64,000 bases of DNA from contig JAYVXO010000103.1 in the NCBI GenBank assembly GCA_043785105.1, forward strand, positions 26,636 to 90,635. Direction: 5' to 3'. Below, one piece after another: positions 18,839-27,148 of this stretch (position 1 is its first letter; the number at the start of each line of letters is the position of its first letter). The DNA is from Fimbriiglobus sp043785105. GTDB lineage: Bacteria; Planctomycetota; Planctomycetia; Gemmatales; Gemmataceae. The notes beneath the pieces are model-generated. The model did not search any database and was not told the origin of the DNA. It was given only the letters and a program-made list of their open reading frames with translations. A program made the translations under genes and the position numbers.

Positions 18839-18934
18839 GTGGACCTGACGATCTGGATTCCGCTGACAGTCGGACTTGGACTTGTCACACTGCTTTTATT
18901 GTTCGCGTTCGCCGAGGCGTGCGACCGCGTGTAA
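18839..18934 (+). CDS. 31-residue membrane peptide leading the kdp operon
   Basis: A GTG start at 18839, 8 bases after TTGGAG, opens a 31-codon frame ending at TAA 18932-18934. It encodes MDLTIWIPLTVG, one hydrophobic helix and a charged end EACDRV. The stop is 11 bases before KdpF. The peptide is too short for gene finders. From memory, similar tiny ORFs ending in ACDR or ACER precede kdpF in other bacteria, but I cannot verify this here. It could be a second accessory peptide of the Kdp complex or a leader. Confidence 0.6.
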   Translation: MDLTIWIPLTVGLGLVTLLLLFAFAEACDRV

Positions 18935-18945
18935 GGAGAATTTCC

Positions 18946-19026
18946 GTGATCTGGCTCACTGTATCCGTAACCCTGCTCCTGTTCGCTTACCTGTTAGCAG
19001 CACTATTGCGACCGGAGAAGTTCTAG
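18946..19026 (+). CDS. kdpF: Potassium-transporting ATPase subunit KdpF
   Basis: A 26-residue single-helix peptide (MIWLTVSVTLLLFAYLLAAL) ending in the KdpF signature LLRPEKF. GTG start at 18946, 7 bases after AAGGAG; stop TAG at 19024-19026. KdpF stabilises the KdpABC complex in the inner membrane. It lies directly before kdpA with a 100-base gap. Confidence 0.85.
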   Translation: MIWLTVSVTLLLFAYLLAALLRPEKF

Positions 19027-19126
19027 GCGTTCTTGTCGGCACCGCACGCTGAAGCGGTGCGGCTAAGCTCGCCAGTTCCTTCGATGTCATTCCGCATCAA
19101 GACTCCCTTACACGAGTAACTCCGCC

Positions 19127-20965
19127 ATGTGGCTCCTGCCTATTTTGATTGTCGGACTGACCGTCGTGCTCTCGATCCCGATGGGACGGTACTTGGCACG
19201 CATCATGGACGGCAAGTACACCCCACCCGTGGTGCTCAGTTGGTTCGAGCGACAACTCGATACAGGTCCGCAAACCTGGAAGCAGTACACCGTCGCCCTG
19301 CTCCTGTTCAACACGGTCATGTTCGTGTTCGGGTATCTCGTCTTGGCCGTTCAGCCGATTATGCCGCTGAATCAAACGGACTCCGCGTTCGTCGATGGCA
19401 AGACGATGCTCGCGCCGACCACGATCTTTAACACCGTGACCTCGTTCCTGACGAACACCAACCTCCAGCACTATTCCGGCGAACAGCACCTGTCCTATTT
19501 TTCCCAGTTGGTGTTTGTCGTCTGGAGCATGTTCACCTCGGCGGCGGTCGGGTTCTGTGCGCTGGCGGCAATCATTCGCGGGCTTCGAGGCGATGCCCAC
19601 ATGGGGAACTATTACCTCGACATGTGGCGGGTCGTGGTCTACGTCTTTATCCCACTTAGCCTCTTGACTGGCATCTTGCTCATGGCTGCCGGGATACCAA
19701 TGACCCTGGAGCCATCGGCTGAAGTCCAAACAATTCAGGTCGGATCAATGGGGAGCGACACGGTTGACGGCAAGGACGTGGCGAAGCCCCAGGTGATTGC
19801 CCGAGGGCCGGTTGCTGCCATTCTGCCGATCAAGCACCTCGGGACCAACGGGGGCGGATTCTTCGGGGCGAACTCGGCCCACCCGTTTGAAAACCCGTCG
19901 GCCTGGACCAACGTGTTGGAGTGCATCAGCATCCTGATTTTCCCATTCTCGTTAGTGGTGATGTTCGGGCGTATGCTGAACCAACCCCGCCATGCCGCAG
20001 TGATCTATTCCGTGATGATGTCGATGTTCGTGACCATGATCGTGTGGGCAGTGGTTCAGGACACGGGCAAGCCGAACCCGGCCCTCACGGCGCACCCCGC
20101 CTACACCGTGAAGGTGGCCGGCCACCCGGAGAAGGAAGTTTCGGCGCTCGGCGCCTTGCCTGTAGACCAAGACGGGGTTGGTAACCTGGAGGGCAAGGAA
20201 CTGCGGTTTGGGCCGTCCGCCGGACCCACGTTCTCGGCCATCACCACAGCCGTTACCTGTGGGTCGGTGAACTGTATGCACGACTCACTCAACCCACTGG
20301 CCGGGATCACCCCGCTCGTCGGGATGCAGTTGAACTGCGTGTTCGGCGGCAAGGGCGTTGGCTTGGTGAACATGATGATCTACCTCATCGTCGGCGTGTT
20401 CCTCGCCGGGCTGATGGTCGGGCGGACCCCGGAGTACCTCGGTAAGAAGATCGAAGCACGGGAGATGAAGCTGGCCATGCTCGCCTTGCTCATCCACCCA
20501 ATTTTAATCCTGGGTCCGACCGGGTTGTTCGCGGCCCTGGACTGGGGGAAGACGGCGACCAACAACCCCGGCCCGCACGGGTTCAGCGAGATTCTGTACG
20601 AATTCAGTTCAGCGGCCGCGAACAACGGGTCTGGGTTTGAAGGGCTAGGCGATACCCAGGGGTTCAACGACCCGAAGAAAAACCTCTCGGCTCCAGCTAC
20701 CTACGCGATGCAATGGGACATCGCCACGGGGTTGGTGATGATGCTCGGTCGGTTCGTCCCAATCATCGCCCCACTCGCCATCGCCGCCAGCCTGGCGCGG
20801 AAGAAGAGAACCCCATTCACATCAGGGACGATGCGGACTGACACCGTCACATTCGGATTTGTCTTGCTCGGGACGGTGGTATTGATTGGGGCACTCCTAT
20901 TTATTCCCGCTCTAGCCCTGGGTCCAGTCGCCGAGCATTACGGACCGATGCCGTTTGGTCGCTAA
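19127..20965 (+). CDS. kdpA: Potassium-transporting ATPase subunit KdpA
   Basis: A 612-residue polytopic membrane protein, the K+ channel-like subunit of the Kdp pump. All four selectivity-filter regions are visible: NLQHYSGEQHLSYFSQL, GTNGGGFFGANSAHPFENP, TCGSVNCMHDSLNPLAG and ANNGSGFEGLG. It is about 55 residues longer than the E. coli protein, mainly in loops between filters. It is followed by kdpB, with 87 bases to the start I prefer there. Confidence 0.95.
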   Translation: MWLLPILIVGLTVVLSIPMGRYLARIMDGKYTPPVVLSWFERQLDTGPQTWKQYTVALLLFNTVMFVFGYLVLAVQPIMPLNQTDSAFVDGKTMLAPTTIFNTVTSFLTNTNLQHYSGEQHLSYFSQLVFVVWSMFTSAAVGFCALAAIIRGLRGDAHMGNYYLDMWRVVVYVFIPLSLLTGILLMAAGIPMTLEPSAEVQTIQVGSMGSDTVDGKDVAKPQVIARGPVAAILPIKHLGTNGGGFFGANSAHPFENPSAWTNVLECISILIFPFSLVVMFGRMLNQPRHAAVIYSVMMSMFVTMIVWAVVQDTGKPNPALTAHPAYTVKVAGHPEKEVSALGALPVDQDGVGNLEGKELRFGPSAGPTFSAITTAVTCGSVNCMHDSLNPLAGITPLVGMQLNCVFGGKGVGLVNMMIYLIVGVFLAGLMVGRTPEYLGKKIEAREMKLAMLALLIHPILILGPTGLFAALDWGKTATNNPGPHGFSEILYEFSSAAANNGSGFEGLGDTQGFNDPKKNLSAPATYAMQWDIATGLVMMLGRFVPIIAPLAIAASLARKKRTPFTSGTMRTDTVTFGFVLLGTVVLIGALLFIPALALGPVAEHYGPMPFGR

Positions 20966-21052
20966 CGATGCTTGCCCCGGCCACTGCGTGTCCTCCACGG
21001 CCGGGTGGAACTGATTGCCATTACTCTGAACTCCGCTTGGAACATACTTATT

Positions 21053-23245
21053 ATGGCCGCCATCCTGTCGATGCCTCCGAGAGTGAATGCCACCGAGCTG
21101 AAGTCGGCTAGGCGAATTAGCCGGCGGCAAGGTCTCTTCGCCCCGGCCTTGCTTAAGACGGCTATGGTCCGGGCCGTCATCATGCTCCGGCCCGACATCC
21201 TGTGGAAGAATCCCGTGATGTTTGTGGTCGAGATCGGAACCCTGCTGTCGATGGTCTACACCGTCTACAAGCTGGTGGACCCGAGTTCGACCTATGCTTC
21301 CTTCGGATACCTAGTTGCACTCGACGTGTGGCTACTCCTAACGGTCCTGTTCGCCAATTTCGCCGAGGCTCTCGCCGAGGCTCGTGGAAAGGCTCAGGCC
21401 GACGCCCTACGAAAAACACGCCAGGACACGCCGACCTTCCGGCTGACCCATGCCACAAGCGATTTTAACGCGGCACTGAACGCCCCGGCATCGGCATACG
21501 AGGAAATTGTGTCTACCGACCTCCGGCAAGGGGATTTGGTACTCGTCGAGGTAGGTCAGTTCATTCCGGCCGATGGCGAGATCGTAGCCGGGGTGGCCAG
21601 TGTTGATGAATCGGCCATCACTGGCGAGTCGGCGCCGGTCGTCCGGGAGGGCGGCGGAGACCGGAGCGGGGTGACCGGCGGAACCCGAGTCTTATCCGAC
21701 CGGATCGTGGTCCAGGTCACTGCGGCTGCCGGAAAGTCGTTTTTGGACCGGATGATCGCCCTCGTGGAGGGGGCCGCACGGCAGCGGACCCCGAACGAGA
21801 TCGCCTTGTCTCTGGTGCTCTCCGCATTCACCCTGATCTTCTTAATCGTCGTCGCCTCTCTTTGGCCGATGGCCTCGAACGCCGAGGCGTACATGGGCGA
21901 CTACCTCGGCGTGAAAGACCTTAAGAGCCTGGGCACGGACATCCCGACCCTGGTGGCGCTGCTCGTTTGCTTGATCCCGACGACCATCGGCGCCTTGCTG
22001 GCGGCGATTGGAATCGCCGGGATGGACCGGGCATTAGGCGCGAACTTGATCGCCAAGAGCGGCAAGGCCGTGGAGGTGGCAGGAGACATCGACACCCTAC
22101 TACTAGACAAGACCGGCACGATCACGATCGGCAACCGGAAGGCTACGAAATTCTTGCCCCTCTCAGACCTCGCAGCAACCGAAGTTGGGCTGCTCGCCGC
22201 GTTATCCAGCGCGGCCGACGAGACGCCCGAAGGCAAGAGTATCGTCGAACTATACCGGCGGACGCCTGGCGTGAACCCGGCCGCCGCAGCCGCACCAGCC
22301 GGGTCTCGGTTCATCGCGTTCACCGCCCAGACCCGGATGAGCGGTGTTGATCTGCCAGACGGACGCCGCATTCGCAAAGGTGCCACCGACGCGGTCCTCA
22401 AACACGTCCAGGCAATGGGCGGCACCGCACCTGCACTCCTACAAGAGCAAGTGAACACCTACGCCGCACAGGGTGCCACGCCGCTCTTAATCGCCGAAGA
22501 CAAAAAAATAATCGGCCTAGTTGTGTTGGAGGATATCCTGAAGCCGGGCATCAAAGAGCGGTTCGATCGGCTCCGCAAGATGGGCATCCGCACCGTTATG
22601 GTGACGGGGGACAACCCGCTGACTGCCAAGAGCATTGCGGAACAAGCCGGCGTAGACGATTACATCGCCGAGGCAACGCCCGAAGCAAAACTCGCGTACA
22701 TCCGCAAGGAGCAGCAGGGCGGGCGGCTCGTGGCGATGATGGGGGACGGAACGAACGACGCCCCAGCGCTGGCCCAGGCCGACTTGGGGGTCGCAATGAA
22801 TAGCGGCACCCAGGCCGCAAAAGAAGCTGGGAACATGGTCGATCTGGACAGTGACCCGACGAAGCTCATCGAAGTCGTGGAGATAGGCAAGCAGCTCCTG
22901 ATGACCCGTGGGGCGCTCACGACGTTCTCGATTGCCAACGACTTGGCCAAGTACTTTGCCATCGTTCCCGCGCTGTTCGCCGGGACACTGCCCTGGCTCA
23001 AGGCCATCGACTTCATGAACTTGGCGTCGCCGACATCCGCCATCCTGTCGGCAGTGATATTCAACGCCCTCATCATCCCCTGCCTGATCCCCATCGCGCT
23101 CAAAGGCGTCAAATACCGCCCCGTTGGGGCGGATGCGCTACTCCGACGCAACTTGCTGATTTGGGGACTCGGCGGAGTGATCCTTCCGTTCATCGGGATC
23201 AAGTTAATCGACATGATACTGTCGCTGATTCCAGGTGTGGTTTAA
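21053..23245 (+). CDS. kdpB: Potassium-transporting ATPase subunit KdpB (P-type ATPase)
   Basis: A P-type ATPase of about 730 residues that energises K+ import through KdpA. Motifs in order: KNPVMFVVEIGTLL (first helix), TGESAPV (actuator), DKTGTITIGN with the phosphorylated Asp, VTGDNPLTA and GDGTNDAPALAQADLGVAM (hinge). The frame is open from 20972. KdpB homology begins near MPPRVNATELKS (21071) and no upstream start has a clear ribosome site, so 20972, 21053 and 21071 all remain possible. Confidence 0.93.
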   Translation: MAAILSMPPRVNATELKSARRISRRQGLFAPALLKTAMVRAVIMLRPDILWKNPVMFVVEIGTLLSMVYTVYKLVDPSSTYASFGYLVALDVWLLLTVLFANFAEALAEARGKAQADALRKTRQDTPTFRLTHATSDFNAALNAPASAYEEIVSTDLRQGDLVLVEVGQFIPADGEIVAGVASVDESAITGESAPVVREGGGDRSGVTGGTRVLSDRIVVQVTAAAGKSFLDRMIALVEGAARQRTPNEIALSLVLSAFTLIFLIVVASLWPMASNAEAYMGDYLGVKDLKSLGTDIPTLVALLVCLIPTTIGALLAAIGIAGMDRALGANLIAKSGKAVEVAGDIDTLLLDKTGTITIGNRKATKFLPLSDLAATEVGLLAALSSAADETPEGKSIVELYRRTPGVNPAAAAAPAGSRFIAFTAQTRMSGVDLPDGRRIRKGATDAVLKHVQAMGGTAPALLQEQVNTYAAQGATPLLIAEDKKIIGLVVLEDILKPGIKERFDRLRKMGIRTVMVTGDNPLTAKSIAEQAGVDDYIAEATPEAKLAYIRKEQQGGRLVAMMGDGTNDAPALAQADLGVAMNSGTQAAKEAGNMVDLDSDPTKLIEVVEIGKQLLMTRGALTTFSIANDLAKYFAIVPALFAGTLPWLKAIDFMNLASPTSAILSAVIFNALIIPCLIPIALKGVKYRPVGADALLRRNLLIWGLGGVILPFIGIKLIDMILSLIPGVV

Positions 23246-23293
23246 CGACATCCCAGGTCTACCAAGTAGACCAAACTTCAGGAGACATGGATC

Positions 23294-24367
23294 ATGAATC
23301 ATTTGCGCGGGAACTTGCTTTTACTAATTTTCACCGTCGTGATCTGCTGCGTGCTTTACCCGGTGACGCTGTACGGGATCGGTCAGATCGTGTTCCCGAG
23401 TACCTCGGGCGGCCTAGTAGACGTGAAGGGCAATAGCAGTCATGACGGGGCACGGGGGTCGAGATTGATCGCCCAGCCGTTCACATCCGACGAGTACTTC
23501 TGGCCACGACCGTCGGCTGCGTCTTACAACGCGACTGCCTCAGGCGGTAGCAACTGGGGGGCAAATAATCCGAAATTGCGAGATCGTGTGGCCCAACAAC
23601 TCGGGCCGATCGTCGTGTACAAAAAAGGGAGCCGATCAATTCAGCGTGGGTCGGAGGCGAGGACTCCGCAGCAAGACATGGAGGTCTGGTTCGCGGCTGT
23701 CCCCGATCGAGTCGCCACCTGGACCGCCGATTCGTCAATGGCGCCCGCAAACTGGGCGAAGACAGACCTCGCCAACGACAAGTATGGCCTCCAAGGCGAA
23801 TACGTCCTTCAATGGGCGAAGGACCACCCGGAGGTGACGGCGGAATGGACGAAGGCGAACTCGGACAAGACCGACGAACCTAAGCCCGAAGACCTATCCG
23901 TCGCGTTTTTCGCTAGCTTTGCCAAGGTTCATCCAGCGAAGTGGCCCGGCGTTGTCGATGTCAAGCAACCAGACGGAAAGACCGTGAAGCAAATCGGGCC
24001 GGTCTCTTCGGATTCCGGCATTCATGCCAACTTCTTCGACCTGTGGCTGAGTGATCCGACGAACCGCGAGAAGGTCGTGGACCTGGAGCCGGTGGTCGCT
24101 GACATGGTGACGACCTCGGGATCCGGTCTGGATCCGCACGTCTCGCTCCGCAATGCCCTGTCGGTCTACCAACTCGACCGAGTAGCCGGCAAGCGTGCGC
24201 CGTCTCCGGCTGAGTTCGACAAAGTGAAGCTAGGAATTGCTGACCTGGTGCGGACGAGGTCTTTTACTCCCCTCTCGGGGCTAGTCGGAGAACCGCTCGT
24301 GAACGTGCTGGAGTTAAACATCGATCTGGACAATCGCTTCCCGATGCCGCCGACTGTCACCCCGTAA
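23294..24367 (+). CDS. kdpC: Potassium-transporting ATPase subunit KdpC, extended form
   Basis: The N-terminal helix and following region (IGQIVFPSTSGG, FWPRPSAASYNATASGGSNW) and the C-terminal block (TTSGSGLDPHVS, ARSFTP-like TRSFTPLSG, VNVLELNIDLD) are canonical KdpC. At 357 residues it is nearly twice the E. coli length (~190). The extra ~155 residues sit between the conserved N-terminal half and the DPHVS block and are rich in Lys, Asp and Trp. KdpC is a periplasmic, singly anchored subunit, so the insert would be extracytoplasmic. AGGAGA precedes the ATG. It ends the kdp operon. Confidence 0.92.
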   Translation: MNHLRGNLLLLIFTVVICCVLYPVTLYGIGQIVFPSTSGGLVDVKGNSSHDGARGSRLIAQPFTSDEYFWPRPSAASYNATASGGSNWGANNPKLRDRVAQQLGPIVVYKKGSRSIQRGSEARTPQQDMEVWFAAVPDRVATWTADSSMAPANWAKTDLANDKYGLQGEYVLQWAKDHPEVTAEWTKANSDKTDEPKPEDLSVAFFASFAKVHPAKWPGVVDVKQPDGKTVKQIGPVSSDSGIHANFFDLWLSDPTNREKVVDLEPVVADMVTTSGSGLDPHVSLRNALSVYQLDRVAGKRAPSPAEFDKVKLGIADLVRTRSFTPLSGLVGEPLVNVLELNIDLDNRFPMPPTVTP

Positions 24368-24695
24368 CGGAAGCAACCACCTTGGATCGCACCGAGCCAG
24401 CCTATTGGCACCGACGCCCCAAGCCGCCCGTCCGCGATCACCAAACCAACCGAGGACTTCGACGCTTACGCCCGAACCGCTGCCGCGATTCTATCATGTG
24501 ATGCTCGCCCGTGTGACGCAGTCGTTTACGATTCCGATTGATGACACCCCATTGGTTGCTGGATGCACGCCCTCACCAGGTATCCTGGCGGAAAAAGCGT
24601 GAGCGTCACATTTGTGGGAGGAATTTTGAATCCAAAATTCCTCCCACAAATGTGACGCTCACGCTCCTAGGGCGTACCGGCGATCGGTGTTGCCG
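24368..24695. other. Convergent intergenic region after kdpC
   Basis: No gene is seen. The right half is dominated by the long perfect hairpin at 24596-24665 (separate entry). Confidence 0.5.
24596..24665. terminator. Perfect 33-base-pair hairpin between convergent genes
   Basis: Arms 24596-24628 and 24633-24665 are exact reverse complements separated by the 4-base loop AATC. It lies between the ends of kdpC and of the minus-strand gene at 24696. It has no clean T run, so it may act as a bidirectional terminator or be a miniature palindromic element. Confidence 0.6.
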
Positions 24696-26426
24696 TTACT
24701 CCACCCGTAGGTTGCGGATTTCGTACTGAGACTTCACGGTACCCAAGACTTTGTTGATTCGGCGGAAGACGAATTGGGACTTCTGGGCGCCGGTTACAGA
24801 CTGGGTTTGCTTGTTCGTCTTGGCGATGACCGCGTCGGACCCCATGAACACCGTGTCCGGAAAGGCGACGAGAATCGTCTCAATGGCCTTGTTGACATCG
24901 TCCACGATATCCGCTGCGAATTCGGCGACACTCTGGACCACACCGCCGGTTGCATCGCCTACTTCCCGTGCGATTTCCACGACCACAGAAAGCAGAGCCG
25001 TGACCAATTGGATGGTTCGGGGTTTGTCCGCACTGTCATCATCGAACAGTGCTGCCTGCACGAAGGCATCTGCCGTTAGCGGGCTGTTCACGCCGCCACT
25101 GGGGAAGATGAGGTTATCGGCAGCGCGGAACGGCTGCGTGTCCCCTTTGCGGAAGCCGGTGTAGACGCTCGTGGTTTTGTCCACCGATACCGCGCCCGTC
25201 GTGACGACATACGCGGCGAAGACTTCGTCCGTACCCGTCAGATCCGCCTTGTTTGTGCAATGGATATCCAATGCACGGATGCGGGCGATCGTCTTGGGCT
25301 GGTCCGCGTTTTTCGCCGCGGGTTTCTTCTGGGTTCCACCCTTTTGCCGCAGCGCCGTTGTGGCTCGTTCCTTGGTCAGTGGTACGCTGACATCAATCGG
25401 TTGCCCGCCGATCGCAGCGGTCCGGATCGCCAGGGGAATTTTGTCCCAATTTTTTTCGTAGTCCGTTAGCGAGGAACCGGGGACTGTTTTGAGTTTGGCG
25501 AAGGTCCGGCTTTCCAGATCGGAACCAGCTTTGCCGCCGGTTTGTTGGAACCGCTTCACTTGCTGAACAACTAGCGCGGCGAGTGGCGATCCGCCTTGGT
25601 CGGACACGTTCGCTTTCAGGTCATCAAACTTGCTCTGATCGACGAGTTTTTTCTGATCGACGAGCTTGCCCTTGTTGTCGAACTTGGCCTGGTCCACCAG
25701 TTTTTTCTGATCGACAAGCTTACCCTTGTTGTCGAACTTGGCCTGATCGACTGCCGGGCCGAACCGTCGATCTTGCTTACCTTGGGGTAGGTTCTTCGGG
25801 TCGTTGACGGGTTGACCGCGTGTCCCCGTTTGCGATGCGACTTTCGCACCGATGCCGCCGACGTTGCTCTGACCTTGTTGCAGCGTGCCAATTTTCCCTT
25901 GTTTGCGATCGTTGGCGGCGCCGACGATTGTTTCCTTCTCGTCGATGATCCAGCCGGAGACGATGTCGCTGGTGTCGCTCTTGTCTTCCGCACGATACAA
26001 CCCGGCGAGTGTCGTTTCCGTGTTGGCCTTGGGCGCTGTGAACGGGAGCTTCGTCCCGTCCTTCGTCGTGACGGTGCCGGTGACGGTGTCGTCGGCCACG
26101 GTTGCTTCGATCTTCGACCCGTCTGGCGCCGCGCCGGACAACTTGCCCGCGGCGACTTTACCTTTCATCCAGCGTGAACACTTCTTGTTGAACGCATCGT
26201 TGCCACCACAGACGTAAGCGACGAAATCGCTTGCCGAAGCCACGACGCCAACTTTACCGCCGTCCACGTCACCGATGTACGTGAACGATTGCGACTCCGC
26301 AACCGCGCCCGGTGGGTCTTGGGCGTTGATGTCCACGTGTGTAGACAGAATGCCCAATCCACCCATCAGCAGCACGGCTGCGCACAGCCGACCGTACTTT
26401 CGATGCCTAATTTTCAAATTCCACAT
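24696..26426 (-). CDS. Secreted protein with KFDNKGKLVDQ repeats, unknown function
   Basis: A 576-residue exported protein: signal peptide (residues 1-35, cleavage near INAQDPP), a beta-rich N-terminal part, then at about residues 224-267 a tandem low-complexity repeat (LVDQAKFDNKGK) whose DNA is also repeated at about 25630-25760. The C-terminal half begins around residue 300 and includes a long aliphatic, acidic helix. GGAGGAA lies 8 bases before the ATG. No enzyme motif was found. It is divergent from the ECF sigma gene, which might regulate it. Confidence 0.7.
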   Translation of the reverse strand: MWNLKIRHRKYGRLCAAVLLMGGLGILSTHVDINAQDPPGAVAESQSFTYIGDVDGGKVGVVASASDFVAYVCGGNDAFNKKCSRWMKGKVAAGKLSGAAPDGSKIEATVADDTVTGTVTTKDGTKLPFTAPKANTETTLAGLYRAEDKSDTSDIVSGWIIDEKETIVGAANDRKQGKIGTLQQGQSNVGGIGAKVASQTGTRGQPVNDPKNLPQGKQDRRFGPAVDQAKFDNKGKLVDQKKLVDQAKFDNKGKLVDQKKLVDQSKFDDLKANVSDQGGSPLAALVVQQVKRFQQTGGKAGSDLESRTFAKLKTVPGSSLTDYEKNWDKIPLAIRTAAIGGQPIDVSVPLTKERATTALRQKGGTQKKPAAKNADQPKTIARIRALDIHCTNKADLTGTDEVFAAYVVTTGAVSVDKTTSVYTGFRKGDTQPFRAADNLIFPSGGVNSPLTADAFVQAALFDDDSADKPRTIQLVTALLSVVVEIAREVGDATGGVVQSVAEFAADIVDDVNKAIETILVAFPDTVFMGSDAVIAKTNKQTQSVTGAQKSQFVFRRINKVLGTVKSQYEIRNLRVE

Positions 26427-26558
26427 TGCTCGCTTCCTCCGAAAAATAGCAGGCCACCTCGGCCCGCTTACCCCTCCATGCGAATTCGAGGTCTGAAGCG
26501 TGTCAGGAATGTTTCAGAAATCGCTTGCTGTGAAAAAGGAGCAGCGTACCATTGCGGC

Positions 26559-27101
26559 ATGGCAGACGAGACTACACCTGAACTGGCGAAGTCGGCGGCG
26601 GAACTTTTGCCGACGGTTTACGACGAACTGCGCCGGATGGCTGCCGCCCAAATGGCCCGCGAAAAACCAGGACAAACGCTCAATCCCACCGCCCTTGTTC
26701 ACGAAGCGTACCAACGCCTGATCGGTCCACACGACGCGGAAAAATGGGCGAACAAACGGCATTTCCTGGCAGCGGCTGCCGAAGCCATGCGGCGAATCCT
26801 GGTCGAAAACGCTCGCCGCAAGAAAAGCATCAAACGCGGCGGCGGCGCGGTCCGGCATGACATCCTGGACACCCCCGTGGCCACCGCCGAAATGGACGAC
26901 ACGCTACTCGACCTCCACGACGCGCTCGACGAACTTGCGGCGAAGGATGCCGACAAGGCCGAGTTGGTCAAGCTGCGGTACTTCACCGGGTTGACCATCG
27001 AACAGACCGCCGAGGTGATGGGAGTTTCGGTTTCGACCGCCAACCGCCAGTGGGTCTTTGCGCGTGCCTGGCTTTATGACCGCATTTCCGAAAAAAGCTG
27101 A
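26559..27101 (+). CDS. ECF-type RNA polymerase sigma factor
   Basis: A 180-residue sigma factor of the planctomycete ECF type: region 2 with TVYDELRRMAAAQM and NPTALVHEAYQRLIG, the ARRKKSIKRGGG linker, and region 4 with a helix-turn-helix (LKYFTGL-like LRYFTGLTIEQTAEVMGVSVSTANRQW cut short here). The open frame extends to 26289, but homology starts at MADETTPEL. It is followed after 47 bases by a Ser/Thr kinase gene. In planctomycetes such sigma factors are often paired with kinases instead of anti-sigma factors; the target promoters are unknown. Confidence 0.88.
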   Translation: MADETTPELAKSAAELLPTVYDELRRMAAAQMAREKPGQTLNPTALVHEAYQRLIGPHDAEKWANKRHFLAAAAEAMRRILVENARRKKSIKRGGGAVRHDILDTPVATAEMDDTLLDLHDALDELAAKDADKAELVKLRYFTGLTIEQTAEVMGVSVSTANRQWVFARAWLYDRISEKS

Positions 27102-27148
27102 CACGATCGACCACCCCTTTTCGCACGTAGTAGTGGAGGTGCCTTCAA

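Noticed and set aside
18670..19026. A 118-residue plus-strand frame across the kdp intergenic region
   Set aside because: It crosses the sigma-54 promoter and regulator sites. Only its last 26 codons, KdpF with its own ribosome site, are real.
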